NCBI GenBank assembly: GCA_023382535.1
Contig: JAHDWA010000083.1
Location: 1-36,151, forward strand
From: Anaerolineae bacterium
GTDB taxonomy: Bacteria > Chloroflexota > Anaerolineae > 4572-78 > J111
Length of the DNA stretch: 36,151 nucleotides
Reading direction: 5' to 3'
Below are positions 32,538 to 36,151 of the stretch, one piece after another; the stretch's first letter is position 1, and each line of letters begins with the position of its first letter. Under the pieces are notes generated by a model. It did no database searches. It was not told the origin of the DNA and saw only the letters and a list, made by a program, of their open reading frames with translations. Made by a program: the position numbers and the translations under genes.

Positions 32538-33872
32538 ATGCAACAAGTTAAACGAAGAAATCCCTACCTGGGATTAATTATCGTCGTTGGTACGTTAACA
32601 ATTTTAATGTTTATTTTGCTCGTAGCGGTTGGCACTTTTTTGTTTTCCGGTCAATTTAGCTCCGCTCAATCCGGGGGGGGCAGTGTCCTGAGAGGCAGAA
32701 ATCCGCTGAACGCTGTCAACGTTGAGGAAATTGATCCGGCTCTGGCCCTGGCCTCGCTGGGGGGAGTGTCTGAGGCGGACGTAATCATCGAGGCTATTAA
32801 CAAATCACGACCCGAAACAGCCCTGGCCGCCCTGGCCTATTATCCAACGTTGAACGATAAGGAAAGTGCGGGAGATTTTTTACTTTTAGCCGGAGCTTAC
32901 CAGGCCCAGAATAATCCGGAGAAAGCAATTTTCTGTTACCAAATGGCCGGTTTGATTGCAGCGCTCAGCCCTAATTTACCGGATACGGTCCGAGCCGATA
33001 TATTTTTAGAAGCCGGCGAAAGATTGAGCGGTCTAAACCAGGCGGATTGGGCCAAATTTTATCTGGACCAAGCTTTTGTGGTTGCGGCCAAAAGCCCTTT
33101 TCTACAGGGGGCGCACCGCCGCCTGGTATTTGAGCGGCTGCAAAAAGATTACCTGGGGCTAAATGAGCGAGAGTTGGCCCGAAAAAGTTTAGACCTGACC
33201 GCCAGGCCGGTAGGCGCGGCAGTGGACCCCGGGACGCAGCTCTTTATTTTGCCCCAGGCCAGCGAAGCCATTGCCCTGCCGCTTTCGACCCAGGAGGCGG
33301 AGGCAAACCGCTGGAGCAAAGCACAAGAACTGGCAGCGCTGCTGGTTGAGCGCGGCGGTAATGCGCCCGAGTCGGCCAGAGAGGCGCTCAAAGAAGCGCT
33401 ACTGGCAGAAGATGGGGAAAAACTGGTCTTTTACACTCAGGAGTTGAATGCGGCGGCCCAGCTCTCCAGGAAAATAGATATTACGATTGCGCAAATAGAG
33501 TGGTTATCAACAAAGTATCGCATCGCTCGCCGGGCTTACGGATTGAGCCTGGTGCCCGAGTGGGAAGCTCAAGCGGAACAAATTCGGGCCGAGCTGACCA
33601 AAACTTATGAAGCACTCTATGCACTGTATGCGGATTTGATTGTCGCTTTGCCGGAAGTTTCTCAAATTGATAAGGCGACCGAAGAAAGACTCCGCCGTGA
33701 AGTTTTAGCCGGCGAGTTGGGGCGGTACCCAAACTATCCTGAGGAGCAGCGGCGCAAACAGCTTTTAGATGCATCCAACCAGTTGCTGACCACACAGCCT
33801 GAACTCGGCCTTTTTGTGGGCGTTGGTCAGGCGGCCGGCCGGGAGATGTATCGCTTAGTGTCGCCCGAGTGA
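32538..33872 (+). CDS. Membrane-anchored helical-repeat (TPR-like) protein
   Basis: Function unknown. The 444 residues start with a short basic N-terminus, one membrane segment (about 11-36, LGLIIVVGTLTILMFILLVAVG), and then a long alpha-helical, Ala/Leu-rich region. Helix pairs such as LAGAYQAQNNPEKAIFCYQMAGLIAAL and DIFLEAGERLSGLNQADWAKFYLDQA (each quoted in parts here) resemble TPR units at about 113-180. The region would lie outside the cytoplasm if the positive N-terminus stays inside. The ribosome-binding site is weak (AAAGGA is about 20 nt away). It precedes the two surface proteins on the same strand and may belong with them. Confidence 0.75.
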   Translation: MQQVKRRNPYLGLIIVVGTLTILMFILLVAVGTFLFSGQFSSAQSGGGSVLRGRNPLNAVNVEEIDPALALASLGGVSEADVIIEAINKSRPETALAALAYYPTLNDKESAGDFLLLAGAYQAQNNPEKAIFCYQMAGLIAALSPNLPDTVRADIFLEAGERLSGLNQADWAKFYLDQAFVVAAKSPFLQGAHRRLVFERLQKDYLGLNERELARKSLDLTARPVGAAVDPGTQLFILPQASEAIALPLSTQEAEANRWSKAQELAALLVERGGNAPESAREALKEALLAEDGEKLVFYTQELNAAAQLSRKIDITIAQIEWLSTKYRIARRAYGLSLVPEWEAQAEQIRAELTKTYEALYALYADLIVALPEVSQIDKATEERLRREVLAGELGRYPNYPEEQRRKQLLDASNQLLTTQPELGLFVGVGQAAGREMYRLVSPE

Positions 33873-33910
33873 GCCGGGGGCAAGATGCAGGCAGTCGTTT
33901 ACCCCTGATA

Positions 33911-33945
33911 AGCTGCAACCTGTAACTTGCAGCTTGTAACCTGTT
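33911..33945. repeat. Five tandem 7-bp repeats (RCYTGYA) before the Excalibur gene
   Basis: AGCTGCA, ACCTGTA, ACTTGCA, GCTTGTA and ACCTGTT follow without gaps. The last unit runs directly into the AGGAGAG ribosome-binding site of the next gene. Confidence 0.85.
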
Positions 33946-33957
33946 AGGAGAGAGTGT

Positions 33958-35160
33958 ATGTCGAATTTAGGCAATTTAATAACCATTTTATTGGCGATGA
34001 TTGTTGGGCTGATTATTCTGACATTGATCTGTTTGTTGACCATTTTTCTAAATCCCAATGTCTTTTTCAACCCGCTCAGCCCCAATCGTGCCACGGCTAT
34101 TGCTGCCACCCGGTTGGCTCAAGTAACGGCAACCTCAACTCCAACTACCCCGGCCCCTACCTACCCGCCAACCTGGACGCCCAGCGCCACCCCCACCCCG
34201 GCTCCGACCAAAACCGCCACCGACACGCGCACTCCGACCCCGACCAGAACAGACACTCCTACCAGCACCGCTACCCCGACCCAAACCCCCACCACGGTTG
34301 TCCCGCCAACCTTTACCCCTGTGCCCCCTTACCCGTTTATCGCTTCCAGCGGTCCTGAGAGCACAAATCGCTGCTCTGATATTAAATTAATGTATTCAGT
34401 TTTTGGCCCCGATAACGAGCCAATCTCCGGTTTTCAGGTGGAGTATGGCGAAATCGGCGTGCGAGGCAGCGTTTTTCTTACTGGGCCAACTGAGTTCCAT
34501 GAATTTTATGGGGTTACCCTGATCCCCGGCACCAACAAGCCCGCGGCCAGGCGGTCACATAACTGGTTTGCCTATTTGGTCCAAAATGGGCAAAAAGTAA
34601 GCAAAGCTCTGCTGTTCTCCACCGATCCGATGTATGCCGATCCCAGTGAAAGCTGCAGCAACGACAACAACAGCAACGGCAATGATAATAACAATAACAG
34701 CAATGATAACTCCAGCAGTAACGACAACAACGGCAACGATAATAATGGCTGTATCCCGGACCCCTGCACCAGCCAGGATGCAACCAATGTCAAACACGTT
34801 GTCTTCCGGCCAGAAGAACTGCTGGTAACGACCGCTACCCCAACGCCCCGGCTCGGTCTTTGCATCCCGCCTTATGCCAGTTTCGTCTTAGAGCGTAGCT
34901 GCAATGACTGCCCCACCCAAGCCGATGCGCAGCGCCTGTTCGTCGCGGTGGGCGGCCCACGGGTAGACATCTATGATTTTGACCGTGATCGTGACGGCAT
35001 TGCCTGTGAAGATTTGCCGATAGGTCGAGTTTTGCAGTGTTCTGATTTTGCCAGCCAGGCCCAGGCCCAGGCTGCCTTTAATGCCGCTGGCGGGAATAAC
35101 AAGAACACCGATGCGCTGGACCCTGACCGTAATGGTATCGCCTGTGAACAACTTCCTTAG
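33958..35160 (+). CDS. Membrane-anchored surface protein with two Excalibur calcium-binding repeats
   Basis: The 400-residue protein has, in order: a membrane segment (7-30), a short linker with NPLSPNRATA, a Thr-Pro-rich stalk (about 57-125), a beta-rich domain of about 85 residues (132-218, with GVTLIPGTNKPAARRSHNWF), an Asn/Asp/Ser-rich linker (221-264), a GCIPDPC motif, and two Excalibur repeats. Each repeat has the calcium-binding core: DFDRDRDGIACEDLP (about 330-344) and DPDRNGIACEQLP (about 388-400), each with paired cysteines. The function is unknown; Excalibur domains occur on bacterial surface proteins. The start ATG follows AGGAGAG. It is paralogous to the next gene. Confidence 0.85.
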   Translation: MSNLGNLITILLAMIVGLIILTLICLLTIFLNPNVFFNPLSPNRATAIAATRLAQVTATSTPTTPAPTYPPTWTPSATPTPAPTKTATDTRTPTPTRTDTPTSTATPTQTPTTVVPPTFTPVPPYPFIASSGPESTNRCSDIKLMYSVFGPDNEPISGFQVEYGEIGVRGSVFLTGPTEFHEFYGVTLIPGTNKPAARRSHNWFAYLVQNGQKVSKALLFSTDPMYADPSESCSNDNNSNGNDNNNNSNDNSSSNDNNGNDNNGCIPDPCTSQDATNVKHVVFRPEELLVTTATPTPRLGLCIPPYASFVLERSCNDCPTQADAQRLFVAVGGPRVDIYDFDRDRDGIACEDLPIGRVLQCSDFASQAQAQAAFNAAGGNNKNTDALDPDRNGIACEQLP

Positions 35161-35209
35161 TTAGGGTAGAGAAATCAGTTGAAAGACAGGCACTCAGCTT
35201 GTCCCCACT

Positions 35210-35235
35210 GTAGGTCAAACTTAAGTTTGACCTAC
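35210..35235. repeat. Perfect 26-bp palindrome upstream of the second paralog
   Basis: GTAGGTCAAACTT is followed directly by AAGTTTGACCTAC with no loop. It lies 23 bp before the ATG at 35259 and could be an operator or a dispersed repeat; AAAAAA follows it. Confidence 0.85.
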
Positions 35236-35258
35236 CAAAAAACAGTGAGGTAAGGACC

Positions 35259-36110
35259 ATGATGATTCAAAGATTAGACAATCGTTGGACTACGGTGTTA
35301 CTGGCGCTGACGCTGGGCATGACCCTCCTCTCGGTGCTCTGCTACGCCACCATTTTTATTCAGCCCAACGTCCCGTTTAATCCCCTCAGCCCCAGCCGGG
35401 CGACTGAAGTGGCGCTGCGAAACCCGCCCCCTGTCGCCACGCAAGTCGTCATCGTCGCCACCCCTGACCAATCCTACCCGGCCACCTGGACGCCTACGCC
35501 ATCCCGCACCCCAGGCCCGACCAAAACCCCCACCGACACGCGCACGCCGACCCCGACCAAGACACCCAGCCCCACCTTGACGCCCACCCCGACCGACACC
35601 AACACGCCCCTCCCGCCAACCCGGCCCCCAACGCCCACCGCTACGCCGACTCCCTTTGGCTATTTTGTTTCTTCCCACTCCAGCGAGAATAACTGCGCCG
35701 ACATCGGCCTCAAAGGAGTGGTTAATGGGCCGGATGGTCTGCCCAAAGCCGGGGTAGAAATTCAGTACGGTGAATTAGGGGTTTCCGGCAGCCAGTTTAC
35801 CGCCCGCACCGACGGCAACGGCCGCTACGGAGCGCTGCTGCTGCCCGGCAGCAACAAGGTAGCGACCACCTCCTCTCATAACTGGTTTGCCTACGTCGTC
35901 GAAAATGGGCAGCGGGCCAGCGAAGAATTTAAATTTACGACCGACCCGATCTACGCTGTAAATCCGAAGCACTGTAAGGCATTAGAGAGTGAAGATGAGG
36001 TGGATATCAACGACTCGGATCGCAAAGGCTGCATTCCCAATCCGTGCAATAGTGCAGATGCCATTCAAATCAAAATCATCAACTGGCAGTTGAAACTTAC
36101 GGGCAACTGA
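35259..36110 (+). CDS. Membrane-anchored surface protein, paralog without Excalibur repeats
   Basis: The 283-residue protein matches the preceding gene from its membrane segment (about 11-35) through NPLSPSRATEV, a Thr-Pro stalk (about 68-128) and the beta-rich domain with LLLPGSNKVATTSSHNWFAY, to the GCIPNPC motif near 256. It then ends within 25 residues, so the Excalibur tail and Asn-rich linker are absent. Function is unknown. Start: two consecutive ATG codons at 35259 and 35262 behind GAGGTAAGG. The pair looks like a tandem duplication with different C-termini. Nothing after 36110 is resolved. Confidence 0.85.
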   Translation: MMIQRLDNRWTTVLLALTLGMTLLSVLCYATIFIQPNVPFNPLSPSRATEVALRNPPPVATQVVIVATPDQSYPATWTPTPSRTPGPTKTPTDTRTPTPTKTPSPTLTPTPTDTNTPLPPTRPPTPTATPTPFGYFVSSHSSENNCADIGLKGVVNGPDGLPKAGVEIQYGELGVSGSQFTARTDGNGRYGALLLPGSNKVATTSSHNWFAYVVENGQRASEEFKFTTDPIYAVNPKHCKALESEDEVDINDSDRKGCIPNPCNSADAIQIKIINWQLKLTGN

Positions 36111-36151
36111 GGTAAAATCACTCGCGTTTCGCCCATTCTGAATCGCGAGAA

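Noticed and set aside
3695..33945. Short repeats as a CRISPR array
   Set aside because: The 7-nt units are gapless with no unique spacers, and no cas gene is present.

Overview
The window reads as a chromosomal stretch of a heterotrophic member of the Chloroflexota (Anaerolineae-like). This is inferred from gene content and style, not from a marker gene: mid-to-high GC, Tat-type substrate-binding proteins, surface proteins with long Thr-Pro linkers, a protein with an LQRT-GNQAV N-terminal motif, and intergenic DNA full of short palindromes. No CRISPR array, prophage, rRNA or complete insertion sequence was seen.

Layout. (1) 1-8809, minus strand: a histidine-degradation operon read right to left as hutU, aceK, ftcD, hutI, hutH, followed by a separately promoted peptide-type ABC transporter binding protein cut by the window edge. 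Together the hut genes take histidine through urocanate, imidazolonepropionate and formiminoglutamate to glutamate. An intact isocitrate dehydrogenase kinase/phosphatase (AceK) gene sits inside the operon. (2) 8943-16855, plus strand: an uncharacterised duplicated Rossmann-like protein, then an MttB-family (non-pyrrolysine) methyltransferase, an iron alcohol dehydrogenase, a zinc alcohol dehydrogenase, a YbaK-type deacylase and a DAO-family flavoprotein; this looks like oxidation of a methylated amine or alcohol. (3) 16970-20058, plus: an NAD-salvage operon (nicotinamidase, SPFH membrane protein, nicotinate phosphoribosyltransferase) behind a strong promoter carrying two identical-format operators. 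(4) 20136-24455: convergent hairpins, a cell-surface protein, and a plus-strand operon of a double-XRE regulator, a GAF-GAF histidine kinase and a TPR protein, ending in an intrinsic terminator. (5) 24588-27831: a 60-residue membrane protein with its own promoter and terminator, a CPCC zinc-ribbon protein, a PPK2-family polyphosphate kinase, a lipoprotein, and tRNA-Arg(CCG) followed by a nearly perfect 70-nt hairpin. (6) 28110-36110: a CheY-like protein, a HELAH metallopeptidase resembling injection-system cargo, an N-succinylamino-acid-racemase-like enzyme with its GNAT partner (D- to L-amino acid conversion), a membrane-anchored helical-repeat protein, and two tandem paralogous surface proteins, one with Excalibur calcium-binding repeats.

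The most distinctive non-coding feature is a layer of small repeats: a 75-77 bp palindromic element present twice in opposite orientation, a 123-bp MITE-like element with 7-bp flanking direct repeats, a three-copy hairpin family after gene ends, and several unrelated 7-nt tandem repeats, one of which lies in frame inside hutI.
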